Shown: one piece after another, positions 31,654-41,476 of the stretch
Numbering within the stretch: the first letter of the stretch is position 1
Layout of the letters: each line of letters opens with the position of its first letter
Source of the DNA: RGIG8748 sp045544515
Lineage (GTDB): Bacteria > Bacillota > Clostridia > UMGS1810
Direction: 5' to 3'
NCBI GenBank assembly: GCA_045544515.1
Contig: JAZPZD010000021.1
Location: 62,001 to 126,000, forward strand
Length of the DNA stretch: 64,000 nucleotides
Position numbers and translations under genes: made by a program
The notes under the pieces: generated by a model
The model's input: the letters and a program-made list of their open reading frames with translations, nothing else
Told to the model about the DNA's origin: nothing
Database searches by the model: none

Positions 31654-32457
31654 TCAAAACTCCACCAATATCCCGTAGTGGTCGGAGATAATGTCTCTGT
31701 TTTTGCCGTTGAAAATTGTATATGATGATGTTATGCTTTGCTCTGTGTCTGCAAAGATATAGTCTATCCGCTTATCAGATACCTCTTTGTCTTTCCAGCC
31801 GTCTATCGATGTTGCAACGGTATATCCGTCATCTTTTTCTTTTGCAAGGAGGTATGTGTCATACCACCCGTCAGACAATATGAGCTCATACCCCTCGTCC
31901 TTTGAAGTGGATATCTGATTAAAATCGCCCATAAGGTACACATTATCCTTGCCCTTGAGGTAGTTTTTTAATTTGAGCCACTGCTTTTCAAACGGCTCTT
32001 TGGTATCGTCCCATCTGCCCATATGCACATTGCAAAAGGTCTTGCCGTCTTTTTGTATGACAAGAGCCATTCTCTTTTTCCAGTCGTCAGGGCTGTCCGT
32101 TTGCGAAAGGAGCACAGATGATGCACTGTCCAGACCATCCTTGCAAAGAAATGCAATCCCCTCGTCAAATACCACATAGCCGTGCTTTATGCCCAGCCAG
32201 ACCAGATTGTAGTTGCAGCCCATATTGGATAGCTCTTTTGCAATACAAAGGGCAAAGTTGTCCTCTTTTAGCTCAATGCCAGACTGCCACGACACAAGAC
32301 GCATATCCTTTATGCCTTTTGCAGTTCTTAACTGATTAACCTCTTGTAACGCCACGATATCGGGCGAGATTTCTTTTATCGCATCGGCAAGGGCACAAAT
32401 GGATTTGTCTATTTCGCCCTCTGCATAGCTATGAGTGTTAAGTGTCAAAATCTTCAT
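31654..32457 (-). CDS. endonuclease/exonuclease/phosphatase (EEP) family hydrolase
   Basis: 267 residues from MKILTLNTHSY. EEP-fold signature residues: LNTHS, SPDIVALQEVNQ (metal-binding Glu), GDFNQI, and the C-terminal RIDYIFAD and ISDHYGI. Members cleave phosphodiesters or phosphomonoesters in DNA, lipids or inositides; no signal peptide here, so it is cytoplasmic. It sits between the PTS gene (13 nt) and malQ (25 nt) in an alpha-glucan operon, an unexpected place whose meaning is unknown. A GTG three codons upstream is part of the AAGGTG ribosome binding site and was rejected. Confidence 0.85.
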   Translation of the reverse strand: MKILTLNTHSYAEGEIDKSICALADAIKEISPDIVALQEVNQLRTAKGIKDMRLVSWQSGIELKEDNFALCIAKELSNMGCNYNLVWLGIKHGYVVFDEGIAFLCKDGLDSASSVLLSQTDSPDDWKKRMALVIQKDGKTFCNVHMGRWDDTKEPFEKQWLKLKNYLKGKDNVYLMGDFNQISTSKDEGYELILSDGWYDTYLLAKEKDDGYTVATSIDGWKDKEVSDKRIDYIFADTEQSITSSYTIFNGKNRDIISDHYGILVEF

Positions 32458-32470
32458 ATATTGCACCTTG

Positions 32471-34609
32471 TTACAGAATATCGTTTATATCGGATTTTAG
32501 TACATCCGCCTTGGGTCCGTAGACCGCCTGGATGCCGTTGCCTTTTTTCAAAAGTCCCAGGGCACCTTCTTTTTTCCAGTCGTCGGTGGGGGCCACCTTG
32601 TCGGCATCTTTTACCGTAATTCTAAGCCTTGTCATACACGCATCCACCAGCACGATGTTCTCTCTTCCGCCAAGGAGCGAAATTATTCTCTCTGCCTGTG
32701 GATTTATAGACGACGAGCTGTCCGATACAGCGTCACTCTCCAAACCGTCGGAGTAGTTACCCAGTCTGCCCGGTGTAGCGTATTTGAACCTGCCTATCAT
32801 AAAATAGCTCACAAAATATCCCAACGCAAAGAATATAAACACAAACAGTACAAAGTTTATTATATCGCCCGTAAGCCCTGCCTTGATAGATATGGGAAGT
32901 CTTGTAAGAAGCTCAATATTACCAAATGAATGAAGCCTTAGGTTTACAATGCCCGCAGATGCAAAGGCGAGCCCCTGCAGGAGCGAATATACGATATACA
33001 GCGGTATCGCACAGAACATAAACATAAATTCGAGCGGCTCTGTAACACCTGTAAGAAATACCGCAAGAGCACTCGATACAAACATTGAGCGGTAGTTCTT
33101 TCTTTTGTCGGGGTCAATTCTTCTGTACATAGCAAGAGCCACACCCATAACAAGTCCCGACGAACCTATCATCTGACCCACCTTGAAGCGTGCAGGGGTT
33201 ATGCCTGTAAGGAGAGCCCTGTAGCCCTCAATATCGCCCGCATTTTTGAGGTTGATAAGGTCTGTAACCCACGCAAGCCACAACGGATCCTGACCAAAAA
33301 CCTCTGTTCCCGCATTGGCACCTGTCTGTATGAGGTATGTCCCGCCAAACGAGGTGTAGTTCATAGGAATGGTAAGCATATGATGCAGACCAAACGGGAG
33401 AAGAAGTCGTTCCAGTGTTCCGTATAAGAATGGAGCAAAAACAGGCGAACTCGACGAGGAGTTTGCAATCCATATACCGAATGAGTTGATACCAAGCTGA
33501 ATTACAGGCCATACAACAGCAAAGACAAGAGCAATTATTGCAGACCAGAGAATTACCACGAGAGGCACAAACCTTTTGCCGTTAAAGAAAGAGAGTACAT
33601 CGGGCAGTCCGCGGAAGTTATAGTATTTGTTGTATATTATACCTCCTGCAAAGCCCGCAATTATTCCCGAAAACACACCCATATTGAGTGCAGGCGAGCC
33701 GAGAACAGAGGTAAAGTAACCGCTAACGGCAATTTCTTTGCCAAATAGGGTAGTGGTTACGGCGTCGGGGTCGTTTAGCATATCAGCCGTTACGCCAAAA
33801 ATATTTCCTGTGATGTTGTTTATAAGAATAAATGCAACAAGTGCCGCAAAAGCACCGCCCGAGCGTTCCTTTGCCCACGAGCCGCCTATGGCAACGGCAA
33901 AGAGGATGTTGAGGTTACTGATTATCGCCCAACCGATGTTTTCCAGTATGGAACCCACGAGCGATACAAGGCGTACATCAGTACCCGCCATAGAAATGAG
34001 CTTGCCAAGGCTTATCATAATACCTGCCGCTGGCATTACGGCAATAACCACCATCAGCACCTTGCCCAATTTCTGCAAAAAGTCAAAGGAAGAGCCGCGT
34101 TCCTTTTTTTGTATAAGATGCTTTTCCTCCGCGTTTTCTATAACCATATCCACAACATCAAAGATACAGGTCTTTCCTGCTATGGTTTTGCCCTCGTAGC
34201 TTTCGATTTTTGTAGCTTCGGGAGCGTCACATACGAGCACCACTGTCATAGGATTAATGTTTTCTTTTTTTAGTAGTGCCAGATTGACCTTTGCAATAGG
34301 TTCGCCCGCCTTTACAGTGTCGCCCTCTTTTACAAATGCTTCAAAACCCTTTCCTTTGAGCGAAACCGTGTCAATACCTATATGCACCAGGATGTTTAGT
34401 CCGTCGTCGGAGAGTATTGTGTATGCGTGCAGTGTGTCTGCAACGGACACTATTTTGCCGCCTGCTGGGCTTACCACAGTTCCGTCGTCCTCGGGCATTA
34501 CGGCTATGCCGTCGCCGAGAATTTTTTGCGAAAAGGTTTCGTCGGGCACCTTGTCCAAAGAAACTGTTTTGCCCGTTACGGGGGATACTATCGAAATTTT
34601 GTCCGACAT
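32471..34609 (-). CDS. glucose-family PTS permease, domain order IIA-IIC-IIB
   Basis: 712 residues. N-terminal Crr-like IIA domain (about 1-160) with phosphoryl acceptor His76 in LVHIGID; a IIC membrane channel (about 180-600) starting LQKLGKVLMVVIAVMPAAGI with about ten helices; C-terminal IIB domain with acceptor Cys658 in DACMTRLRIT. All phosphotransfer residues are present. Family members import glucose, maltose, glucosamine or N-acetylglucosamine; the glgP/malQ context favours glucose or a maltose-type sugar (inference). The IIA-first order differs from the IIC-IIB-IIA of Bacillus PtsG. Confidence 0.92.
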   Translation of the reverse strand: MSDKISIVSPVTGKTVSLDKVPDETFSQKILGDGIAVMPEDDGTVVSPAGGKIVSVADTLHAYTILSDDGLNILVHIGIDTVSLKGKGFEAFVKEGDTVKAGEPIAKVNLALLKKENINPMTVVLVCDAPEATKIESYEGKTIAGKTCIFDVVDMVIENAEEKHLIQKKERGSSFDFLQKLGKVLMVVIAVMPAAGIMISLGKLISMAGTDVRLVSLVGSILENIGWAIISNLNILFAVAIGGSWAKERSGGAFAALVAFILINNITGNIFGVTADMLNDPDAVTTTLFGKEIAVSGYFTSVLGSPALNMGVFSGIIAGFAGGIIYNKYYNFRGLPDVLSFFNGKRFVPLVVILWSAIIALVFAVVWPVIQLGINSFGIWIANSSSSSPVFAPFLYGTLERLLLPFGLHHMLTIPMNYTSFGGTYLIQTGANAGTEVFGQDPLWLAWVTDLINLKNAGDIEGYRALLTGITPARFKVGQMIGSSGLVMGVALAMYRRIDPDKRKNYRSMFVSSALAVFLTGVTEPLEFMFMFCAIPLYIVYSLLQGLAFASAGIVNLRLHSFGNIELLTRLPISIKAGLTGDIINFVLFVFIFFALGYFVSYFMIGRFKYATPGRLGNYSDGLESDAVSDSSSSINPQAERIISLLGGRENIVLVDACMTRLRITVKDADKVAPTDDWKKEGALGLLKKGNGIQAVYGPKADVLKSDINDIL

Positions 34610-34625
34610 AAAAAAGCCTCCTTTT

Positions 34626-36881
34626 TTAATTTAACTTCCAGATATCTCTGTTGTATTCTTTGATTGTGCGGTCCGAGGAAAAGTAGCCTGCGTTTGCAAT
34701 GTTTACAAGCATTTTCTTTGCCCACAGATGTCTTGCCTCGTAGTCGCCCAGAGCCTTGTCCTTGGTTTTGCAGTAATCTTCGAAGTCCAAAAATGTCATA
34801 AAGTAGTCTTTGTTTACAAGCTCGTTTTTGAGCCGTTCTAAATTTTCTCTGTTTCCTATGGATAGCATTTTGTCGCTTGTAATAAAGTCAACTGCTCTTT
34901 TTAACTTTTTGTCGGCGGTGTAGAAGTCCGCACTCTTGTACGAACCCGATTTGTATTTTTCTATTACTTCATCGCTTTTGGCACCGAAGATATAGATGTT
35001 TTCGTCGCCCACGAGCGAGTGTATCTCCACATTGGCACCGTCCTCTGTTCCCAGGGTTATACCGCCGTTTAGCATAAGCTTCATATTACCTGTTCCGCTA
35101 GCTTCCTTGGACGAGAGCGATATCTGCTCGGATATGTCGCAAGAGGGGATAATATATTGTGCTTTGGTAACATTGTAGTTTTCTGCCATTACGATATTTA
35201 GGTGCTTTGAGCCTTCTATGTCGCCTCTTACCAATTCGCCAAGGCAGAGTATAAGGTGGATTATGTCCTTGGCGATGGTGTAGGCGGGTGCCGCCTTTGC
35301 ACCAAAGATGGCGGTTATGGGTCTTTGGGGGAGTTTGCCGTCTTTTATGTCCAGATACTTATTTACCAGATAGAGTACATTTAACTGCTGCCGCTTGTAT
35401 TCGTGCAGACGCTTAATCTGTATGTCAAATACAGAGTTTTCGTCAATCACTATCCCTGCATCGTCTTTGAAATATTTTTTGAGCCGCATTTTGTTGTTTT
35501 GCTTTATCTGCAACAGCTTTTCGAGTACATCTATGTCGTCTTTGTATTTCAAAAGGTCCTTTAGCTTTTCGGAGTTTTGTTTGTAGGCAGGGCCTATTAG
35601 AGTTTCCAGAAATTTGTCGAGCTCGGGATTGGACTGAGTAAGCCATCGGCGGAATGTGATGCCGTTGGTTTTGTTGTTAAACCTGTCTGGGTACATATCA
35701 TAAAAGCTCTTTAGCTCGTTTTCCTTTAGTATTTCGGTGTGGAGAGACGCCACGCCGTTTGTGCTGAATGTGTAGTGTATGTCCATATGTGCCATATGAA
35801 CACGATCCTCGGCATCTATTATATAGGTTTCGCCTTTGTTAGTTTTTCGGCGGATTTTGTTATCCAAAACCTCTATTATAGGAACTATGTGTTCTATGGT
35901 GTCGTTTAAATATTTAATCGGCCACTTTTCCAACGCTTCGGCAAGGATGGTATGATTGGTATATGCACAGGTTTTCTGCACTATAGAGATGGCTGTATCC
36001 ATACCGATGCCCTCTTTGGTAAGTAGGCGTATAAGCTCGGGGATTACAAGCGACGGATGGGTGTCATTTATCTGTATCACCGCATACTCGTGGAGGTCGT
36101 ACAGATTGGAGCCTCTTTCCTTGCATTCCTTTATGATGAGTTGAGCACTGCAGCTTGACAAAAAGTACTGCTGATATATACGCAGCTTTCTGCCTGCCTC
36201 GTCGCTGTCGTCGGGGTAGAGAAAGAGCGTAAGATTGCGGGGGATATCCGTTTTGTCGTACACTATTCCCTTGGAAACTATCTTCTCGCTTACGGTTTGT
36301 ATATCAAAAAGGCGTAGCTTGTTTACTGTTCCCGCAGAGCCTATAACATCTATTTCTTTTAGTGCGGATACAACATCAAATCCGTTGAAATGAACGGTAA
36401 ACGAAAGGGGAGTATCTTTTACAAAAGCCGATGTATCAAGCCAGGGGTTTACTTCTTCGGACTGCATATTGTCTTTAAATACCTGTTTAAAAAGCCCCAG
36501 GTGGTACAATAGCCCCACTCCGTCACCGCAAAGGCCCAATGACGCCACCGAATCCATAAAGCACGCCGCAAGTCTGCCAAGACCGCCGTTGCCCAGTGAG
36601 GGCTCGGTTTCCATCTCTTCTATGCGGTCTATGTCCTTGCCCGCATCGGAGAGGACCTTTTTGACCTCGTCATAAACACCCAGATTGATGAGGTTTGACA
36701 CAAGGAGCTTTCCTATAAGAAATTCCGCTGATATATAGTAGAGCTTCTTTTTTGAGGCGGTTTGTGCCTTATTGTCCTTGAGCTCGTCTATGAGATTGGC
36801 GAGGGCAAGATATATTTTTTCGTCGCTGCATTTGTCAAGCGGTGTTTTTGTTTTTTCTTCAAGACGATTTTTGATATCCAT
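34626..36881 (-). CDS. glgP: glycogen/maltodextrin phosphorylase
   Basis: Phosphorolysis of alpha-1,4-glucans to glucose-1-phosphate. 751 residues, slightly short for the family but with all main blocks: SLGNGGLGRLAACFMDS, INDTHPSLVIPELIRLL, CAYTNHTILAEALE, and the PLP-lysine motif EASGTGNMKLMLNGG. First gene of the minus-strand operon glgP - PTS - EEP - malQ (gaps 16, 13 and 25 nt). AGGAGG site before the ATG. No clear promoter seen in the 61-nt gap behind the oxidoreductase, so it may be read through from there. Confidence 0.95.
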   Translation of the reverse strand: MDIKNRLEEKTKTPLDKCSDEKIYLALANLIDELKDNKAQTASKKKLYYISAEFLIGKLLVSNLINLGVYDEVKKVLSDAGKDIDRIEEMETEPSLGNGGLGRLAACFMDSVASLGLCGDGVGLLYHLGLFKQVFKDNMQSEEVNPWLDTSAFVKDTPLSFTVHFNGFDVVSALKEIDVIGSAGTVNKLRLFDIQTVSEKIVSKGIVYDKTDIPRNLTLFLYPDDSDEAGRKLRIYQQYFLSSCSAQLIIKECKERGSNLYDLHEYAVIQINDTHPSLVIPELIRLLTKEGIGMDTAISIVQKTCAYTNHTILAEALEKWPIKYLNDTIEHIVPIIEVLDNKIRRKTNKGETYIIDAEDRVHMAHMDIHYTFSTNGVASLHTEILKENELKSFYDMYPDRFNNKTNGITFRRWLTQSNPELDKFLETLIGPAYKQNSEKLKDLLKYKDDIDVLEKLLQIKQNNKMRLKKYFKDDAGIVIDENSVFDIQIKRLHEYKRQQLNVLYLVNKYLDIKDGKLPQRPITAIFGAKAAPAYTIAKDIIHLILCLGELVRGDIEGSKHLNIVMAENYNVTKAQYIIPSCDISEQISLSSKEASGTGNMKLMLNGGITLGTEDGANVEIHSLVGDENIYIFGAKSDEVIEKYKSGSYKSADFYTADKKLKRAVDFITSDKMLSIGNRENLERLKNELVNKDYFMTFLDFEDYCKTKDKALGDYEARHLWAKKMLVNIANAGYFSSDRTIKEYNRDIWKLN

Positions 36882-36942
36882 TTCATACCTCCTGCATAAT
36901 TATTTACTATTGTTTCTCCAAAAAGGAATTTAATTCAAAATT

Positions 36943-38244
36943 TTATACATCAAGCCTTTTGGTGGCAGGATTGTCCGCTACAGAACCGTCGGCTTCGAAC
37001 CGTGAGCCATGGCAGGGGCAGTCCCAGGTGTGCTCGTATTTGTTCCATTTAAGAGCACAGCCCATATGGGTGCAGCGTTTTGGCTTGGGGTTTACGAGGT
37101 TTAAAACGGAGCTTATACCGTTTGCAAAAAGTTGAGGCGTAAGGATGCTCCTCTGCGGAGAAAAGAGCTCTTCGTATTCGTTTTTCTTTTCCAAAACCAA
37201 GTCGCCCAGAATTTTGGCAGAAACCATAGACGAGGTAAAGCCCCACTTGTTAAAGCCCGTTGCCACAAACACATTATCTGTTTTGGGTGAGTATCTGCCT
37301 ATATATGCTATCTTGTCCAGACTCATACAATCCTGCGTGGCAAAGGAGTATTTGAGCTTGGCATTGGGGTAGTATTCATTAACAAACGATGCTATATCAT
37401 CCCACGAGCCGCCGCTTTTGCCCGTTCTGTGACCGCCGCCGCCAATGAGGGTAAGCTCCCCTTGAGTGCGGAATGTAAGACCTTTTAAATTTTCGTCGGC
37501 ATACATATCGTCTATGCCTTTTATCCCCTCGTATGCGGAAACATACGACCTGTGCTGATAGAGTTTAAGAAAGTACGCACCGTAGCGGTTTACAAAGGGA
37601 AAGTGCGTGGCGACTATAACCTTTTTTGCCTTGATAGTGCCGCCATTAAACACAGCACCCTGCGGAGTGATGTCTTTTATAAATGTGTGCTCAAAAATTT
37701 TTAACTTGCCCGCAATGTACGAAATGAATTTAATCGGGTTTATCTGTATCTGGTTTTTTGACCTCACCGCGCCTGCCACTTCAAACGGAAGCTCCGTCGA
37801 TGTGCAAAACTGTGCATCAAGCCCCGCTTTTTGCATGGCGAGAGCCTCGTTTTGTGCTTTTTGTCTGTCGGTTATTGAATAGACTGTGAGGTCTTTGGTC
37901 TCAAAGTCGCAGTCTATGTTTTTGAGTAGCTTCTTGTAGCTAAATAGTGCCTCTTGGTGTGCTTTGGCATAGAGCATAGCACTCTCTAAACCCTTTGATT
38001 TAATCAGGTAGTCGTACACAAAGCCGTGTGCATAGGTTATTTTGGCAGTGGTATTCATAGTTACGCCCGAGATTATTGTATCTGCTTCTGCCACAATGCA
38101 GTCCACTCCGAGACTTTGCAGATGATATGCAATAAGAAGTCCGCAAAGACCTCCGCCGATAACGAGAACATCGGTTTTGATATCGCCTTTGAGGCTTTCA
38201 AACCGGGGCAGAATAGGCTCGTTTGACCATAATGACTGTTTCAT
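36943..38244 (-). CDS. FAD-dependent oxidoreductase with C-terminal Rieske domain
   Basis: 433 residues from MKQSLWSNE; the longer frame to 38313 is rejected because GGAGG precedes this ATG. N-terminal Rossmann motif VLVIGGGLCGLLIAYHL and a DAO-type fold (about 20-370), then a Rieske [2Fe-2S] domain with Cys391-x-His393 and Cys409-x2-His412. The combination is that of the Bacillus YhfW family; substrate unknown. The final residues end close after the cluster (NPATKRLDV), so the Rieske domain is short. Confidence 0.9.
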   Translation of the reverse strand: MKQSLWSNEPILPRFESLKGDIKTDVLVIGGGLCGLLIAYHLQSLGVDCIVAEADTIISGVTMNTTAKITYAHGFVYDYLIKSKGLESAMLYAKAHQEALFSYKKLLKNIDCDFETKDLTVYSITDRQKAQNEALAMQKAGLDAQFCTSTELPFEVAGAVRSKNQIQINPIKFISYIAGKLKIFEHTFIKDITPQGAVFNGGTIKAKKVIVATHFPFVNRYGAYFLKLYQHRSYVSAYEGIKGIDDMYADENLKGLTFRTQGELTLIGGGGHRTGKSGGSWDDIASFVNEYYPNAKLKYSFATQDCMSLDKIAYIGRYSPKTDNVFVATGFNKWGFTSSMVSAKILGDLVLEKKNEYEELFSPQRSILTPQLFANGISSVLNLVNPKPKRCTHMGCALKWNKYEHTWDCPCHGSRFEADGSVADNPATKRLDV

Positions 38245-38334
38245 AATTTTCCTCCGTGTTTTTTTGCCTTTATTATGCCCCAAATCATTGCAAAAAAACG
38301 GGTATTTTGTCAAATTTTATTTGACTTTATCTTG

Positions 38335-38363
38335 TTGACATTTATTAAAATAGTTGATATAAT
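38335..38363 (+). promoter_or_regulatory. SigA-type promoter of the polysaccharide locus
   Basis: TTGACA (38335-38340), 17-nt spacer, TATAAT (38358-38363): fully consensus, about 58 nt before the first gene. The rest of the 177-bp divergent gap 38245-38421 shows no further recognisable signal. Confidence 0.85.
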
Positions 38364-38421
38364 AGAATGGTAGGTTTATGTACATTTTTGATAAAATATA
38401 TTGACAGAAGGTGCATTGTAA

Positions 38422-39615
38422 ATGAGAAATATTCCCTTTTCGCCTCCCGATATGTCCGAGGCAGAGATACAGGCAGTAAGCGAGGCTTTAAGAAGCGGAT
38501 GGATTACAACGGGACCCAAGACCAAACTTTTTGAACAAAGGATTGCTAAGTATTGCAACACTAACAAAGCAGTTTGCCTTAATTCCGCTACCGCTTGTAT
38601 GGAGCTTGTGTTAAGGCTCTTTGGCATAGGTGAGGGCGACGAGGTAATAACAAGTGCATATACATATACTGCAAGTGCGAGTGTTGTGTGCCATGTGGGT
38701 GCCAAGCTCGTTTTGTGCGACACCAAGGAAGGCAGCTACGAAATGGACTATGACAAGCTGCCCAATTTAATTACAGAAAAGACAAAGGCAATAATCCCTG
38801 TAGATATAGCAGGTGTTATGTGCGATTACCAAACCATATTCGAAATAGTTAATTCCAAAAAAGGAATTTTTTCAGCAAAAAATAAATATCAGGAGGCTCT
38901 GGGCAGAGTACTCGTTCTTGCGGACTGTGCTCACGGCTTTGGTGCAAAGCAAGGCGGCAAAACGGCGGGCGAGGTGGCTGATTTTACAAGTTTCTCTTTC
39001 CACGCTGTTAAGAATTTGACCACAGCGGAGGGCGGTGCACTTACATGGAGACCGCTTGTCGGAATTTCTGACGAAGAAATATACAAGGAGTTTATGCTCT
39101 TGTCACTTCACGGTCAGTCCAAGGATGCCCTTGCCAAGACACAGCTCGGTGCCTGGGAATACGACATAGTATCTCCTGCATACAAATGCAATATGACAGA
39201 CATTATGGCGGCAATCGGTCTTGCACAGCTCGACAGATACCCCGATATGCTTATTAAACGAAAGAAATTAATCGGCATATATGATGACGGACTTAAAGAC
39301 TTGGCTATTGAGCCTCTTTGCCATTATACAAATGAGTATCAGTCCAGCGGACATCTGTATCTTACACGCCTTGTGGGCAAAGATGCGGACTTTAGAAATG
39401 AATTCATAATCAAGCTGGCAGAACAGGGCATTGCGTGTAATGTTCATTACAAACCTCTGCCGATGCATACAGCATATAAGAACCTGGGATTTGATATCAA
39501 AGACTTCCCCAATGCATATAGCCAGTTTGCAAACGAGGTTACACTTCCGCTTAATACCAAAATGAGCGAAGAAGATGCAATGTATGTGGTGGAGAACATA
39601 AAGAATTTGTATTAA
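38422..39615 (+). CDS. DegT/DnrJ/EryC1-family sugar aminotransferase
   Basis: 397 residues, PLP-dependent. PLP-lysine Lys197 in SFHAVKNLTTAEGG; LNSATACMELVLR, ADCAHGFGA and YKCNMTDIMAAIGLAQL are family blocks. Typically aminates a UDP-4-keto-6-deoxy sugar (bacillosamine or related) ahead of a PglC-like transferase, which is the next gene here. The required 4,6-dehydratase is not in the window. First gene of the locus, AAGGTG site. Confidence 0.92.
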   Translation: MRNIPFSPPDMSEAEIQAVSEALRSGWITTGPKTKLFEQRIAKYCNTNKAVCLNSATACMELVLRLFGIGEGDEVITSAYTYTASASVVCHVGAKLVLCDTKEGSYEMDYDKLPNLITEKTKAIIPVDIAGVMCDYQTIFEIVNSKKGIFSAKNKYQEALGRVLVLADCAHGFGAKQGGKTAGEVADFTSFSFHAVKNLTTAEGGALTWRPLVGISDEEIYKEFMLLSLHGQSKDALAKTQLGAWEYDIVSPAYKCNMTDIMAAIGLAQLDRYPDMLIKRKKLIGIYDDGLKDLAIEPLCHYTNEYQSSGHLYLTRLVGKDADFRNEFIIKLAEQGIACNVHYKPLPMHTAYKNLGFDIKDFPNAYSQFANEVTLPLNTKMSEEDAMYVVENIKNLY

Positions 39616-39630
39616 GAAAGGGTACATAGT

Positions 39631-40278
39631 ATGTATAGATTGTTTTTTAAGAGATTTATAGATATAATCTGCGGTTTTGTAGGCTGCATAGGCTTTGCTG
39701 TTGCCTTTATATTTGTTGCACCGATAATCTATTTTACAGACAAGGGACCTGTTTTTTATAACGCAGAAAGGCGCGGAAAAAACGGAAAAACATTCAAAAT
39801 GTACAAATTCCGTTCTATGATAGTAAATGCCCCCGATATAAGAAACACAGACGGTTCTACATATAACAGCAATGACGATCCAAGACTTACCAAAATAGGC
39901 AGGATAATGCGCAAGACCAGTATAGATGAGCTTCCGCAGTTTATAAATGTCTTAAAGGGTGATATGAGCCTGATAGGTCCAAGACCCACACTTGCCAAAA
40001 AGCCTTTTTCCGAGTGCGACCCCAAGACAATCAAAAGATACGATGTACGCCCTGGTATTACAGGCTACAGTCAGGCATATTTCCGCAATTCCATTACACA
40101 GGAAGAGAAGTTTATGCACGACTGCTATTATGCAGAAAACTTAAGCTTTGTTATGGATATTAAGATAATTTTTAAAACAATAGCATCTGTAATAAAAAGC
40201 GAAAACATATATGTTGCCCAGTCTTTAAATGACAAGCAGGGTACACCTGAAAAAGAGGAAGTTGGTGCAGGTAAATGA
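39631..40278 (+). CDS. initiating phosphoglycosyl transferase (PglC/WbaP-type)
   Basis: 215 residues. One N-terminal membrane helix (about 8-35), then KMYKFRSMIVNA, DELPQFINVLKGDMSLIGPRP and RPGITGYSQA: the bacterial sugar transferase core. It moves a sugar-1-phosphate from a UDP-sugar to undecaprenyl phosphate and so starts polymer synthesis on the lipid carrier. Together with the preceding aminotransferase the first sugar is probably an amino-deoxy sugar. Ends in a 4-bp overlap with the next gene. Confidence 0.92.
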   Translation: MYRLFFKRFIDIICGFVGCIGFAVAFIFVAPIIYFTDKGPVFYNAERRGKNGKTFKMYKFRSMIVNAPDIRNTDGSTYNSNDDPRLTKIGRIMRKTSIDELPQFINVLKGDMSLIGPRPTLAKKPFSECDPKTIKRYDVRPGITGYSQAYFRNSITQEEKFMHDCYYAENLSFVMDIKIIFKTIASVIKSENIYVAQSLNDKQGTPEKEEVGAGK

Positions 40279-41456
40279 AAAAGCTACTCATAATAGGTGC
40301 ATCTATTCTTCAGCTCCCCGCTATCAAAAAGGCAAAAGAAATGGGCTACTATGTGGGCGTGGTGGACTATGACCCAAACGCTGTAGGTGTTAAATTTGCA
40401 GACGAATTTTTTAATGTAAGTACTATCGATATTGACAAAGTTGCCCAAACTGCAAAAGAGTTTAAACCCGAGGGTATAATGACACTTGCCACCGATATGC
40501 CTATGCGTTCTGTTGCCCAAGCGGCAAAGGACTGCTCTCTTGTGGGTATAAGTATGGATACCGCAATAAAATCCACCGACAAAGGCGAAATGATTAAAGC
40601 TTTTGAACAAAACGGCGTAGAGCATCCGTGGTATTACATAGCGTATGACGAAAATGATTTTGATAAAATTCTGGACAAGGTTAGTTTCCCTTGTATTATG
40701 AAACCTACCGACAGTTCTGGCAGCCGAGGTGTTGTACTCGTTCGTGACAAAGAAGAACTCAAAAACGAATACAGCTACACCAAAAACAACTCACGCGGCG
40801 GTGCTGTCATTGTAGAAGAATATATGGTAGGCAGTGAGGTAAGCGTTGAAGTAATGGCAGTAGGAGGCACACCCCATGTACTTCAGGTAACGGACAAGCT
40901 CACAACGGGTGCACCGCACTTTGTAGAGATGGGACATTCCCAGCCGTCTAACCACGGTGATGAAAATGTTAATAAAATCAAAGATTTGGCAATAAGAGCC
41001 GTAAAGGCTGTTGGCATAGAAGATGGCCCCGCTCATGTGGAAATAATGCTTACACAAGACGGTCCCAAGATGGTAGAACTCGGTGCCAGAATGGGCGGAG
41101 ATTGTATCACAACTCACCTAGTGCCTCTATCCACAGGGATTGATATGATAAAGGCAACGATAGAAACTGCCTGCGGCAGAAAACCCGATATAGAACAAAA
41201 GTTTGAAAAAGGCTCTGCCATAAGATACTTTGATGTTCCAAACGGAACTATAAAAGCCATTGACGGTGTAGAAGAGGCAAAAGCCATTTGCGGTGTAAAG
41301 GAAATATCCTTTGTAAAAGGTATCGGCGATACCGCAGGCGATATAGGTAGCAGCACCGACAGAATTGGTTTTGTAATCGCTCAAGCAGATACTGCAAAAG
41401 AGGCAGTAGAAATTTGCGGAAAAGCTATAAATACAATAAAGATCACAGTAGAATGA
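40275..41456 (+). CDS. ATP-grasp ligase 1
   Basis: 393 residues. N-terminal preATP-grasp (KKLLIIGASILQLPAIKKAK), ATP-binding CIMKPTDSSGSRGVVLV (about 139-155), hinge VIVEEYM, and metal/ATP motif AHVEIM ... MVELGARMGGDC. Closest in look to amino-acid ligase/PurK-like ATP-grasp enzymes, which join a carboxylate to an amine via an acyl phosphate. Substrates unknown. Starts inside the stop of the initiating transferase. Its last 157 nt and the start of the next gene recur at 43465-43641. Confidence 0.85.
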   Translation: MKKLLIIGASILQLPAIKKAKEMGYYVGVVDYDPNAVGVKFADEFFNVSTIDIDKVAQTAKEFKPEGIMTLATDMPMRSVAQAAKDCSLVGISMDTAIKSTDKGEMIKAFEQNGVEHPWYYIAYDENDFDKILDKVSFPCIMKPTDSSGSRGVVLVRDKEELKNEYSYTKNNSRGGAVIVEEYMVGSEVSVEVMAVGGTPHVLQVTDKLTTGAPHFVEMGHSQPSNHGDENVNKIKDLAIRAVKAVGIEDGPAHVEIMLTQDGPKMVELGARMGGDCITTHLVPLSTGIDMIKATIETACGRKPDIEQKFEKGSAIRYFDVPNGTIKAIDGVEEAKAICGVKEISFVKGIGDTAGDIGSSTDRIGFVIAQADTAKEAVEICGKAINTIKITVE

Positions 41457-41476
41457 GGCTTTATCAATGAAGAAAT
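41300..41476 (+). repeat. 177-nt direct repeat, copy 1
   Basis: Covers the 3' end of ATP-grasp 1, the intergenic site and the first codons of ATP-grasp 2. By direct reading it differs from copy 2 (43465-43641) at 12 of 177 positions with no gaps. Confidence 0.9.

Noticed and set aside
36943..38313. 456-residue version of the FAD/Rieske protein
   Set aside because: The 23 extra residues lack a site, while the ATG at 38244 follows GGAGGAAAATT.
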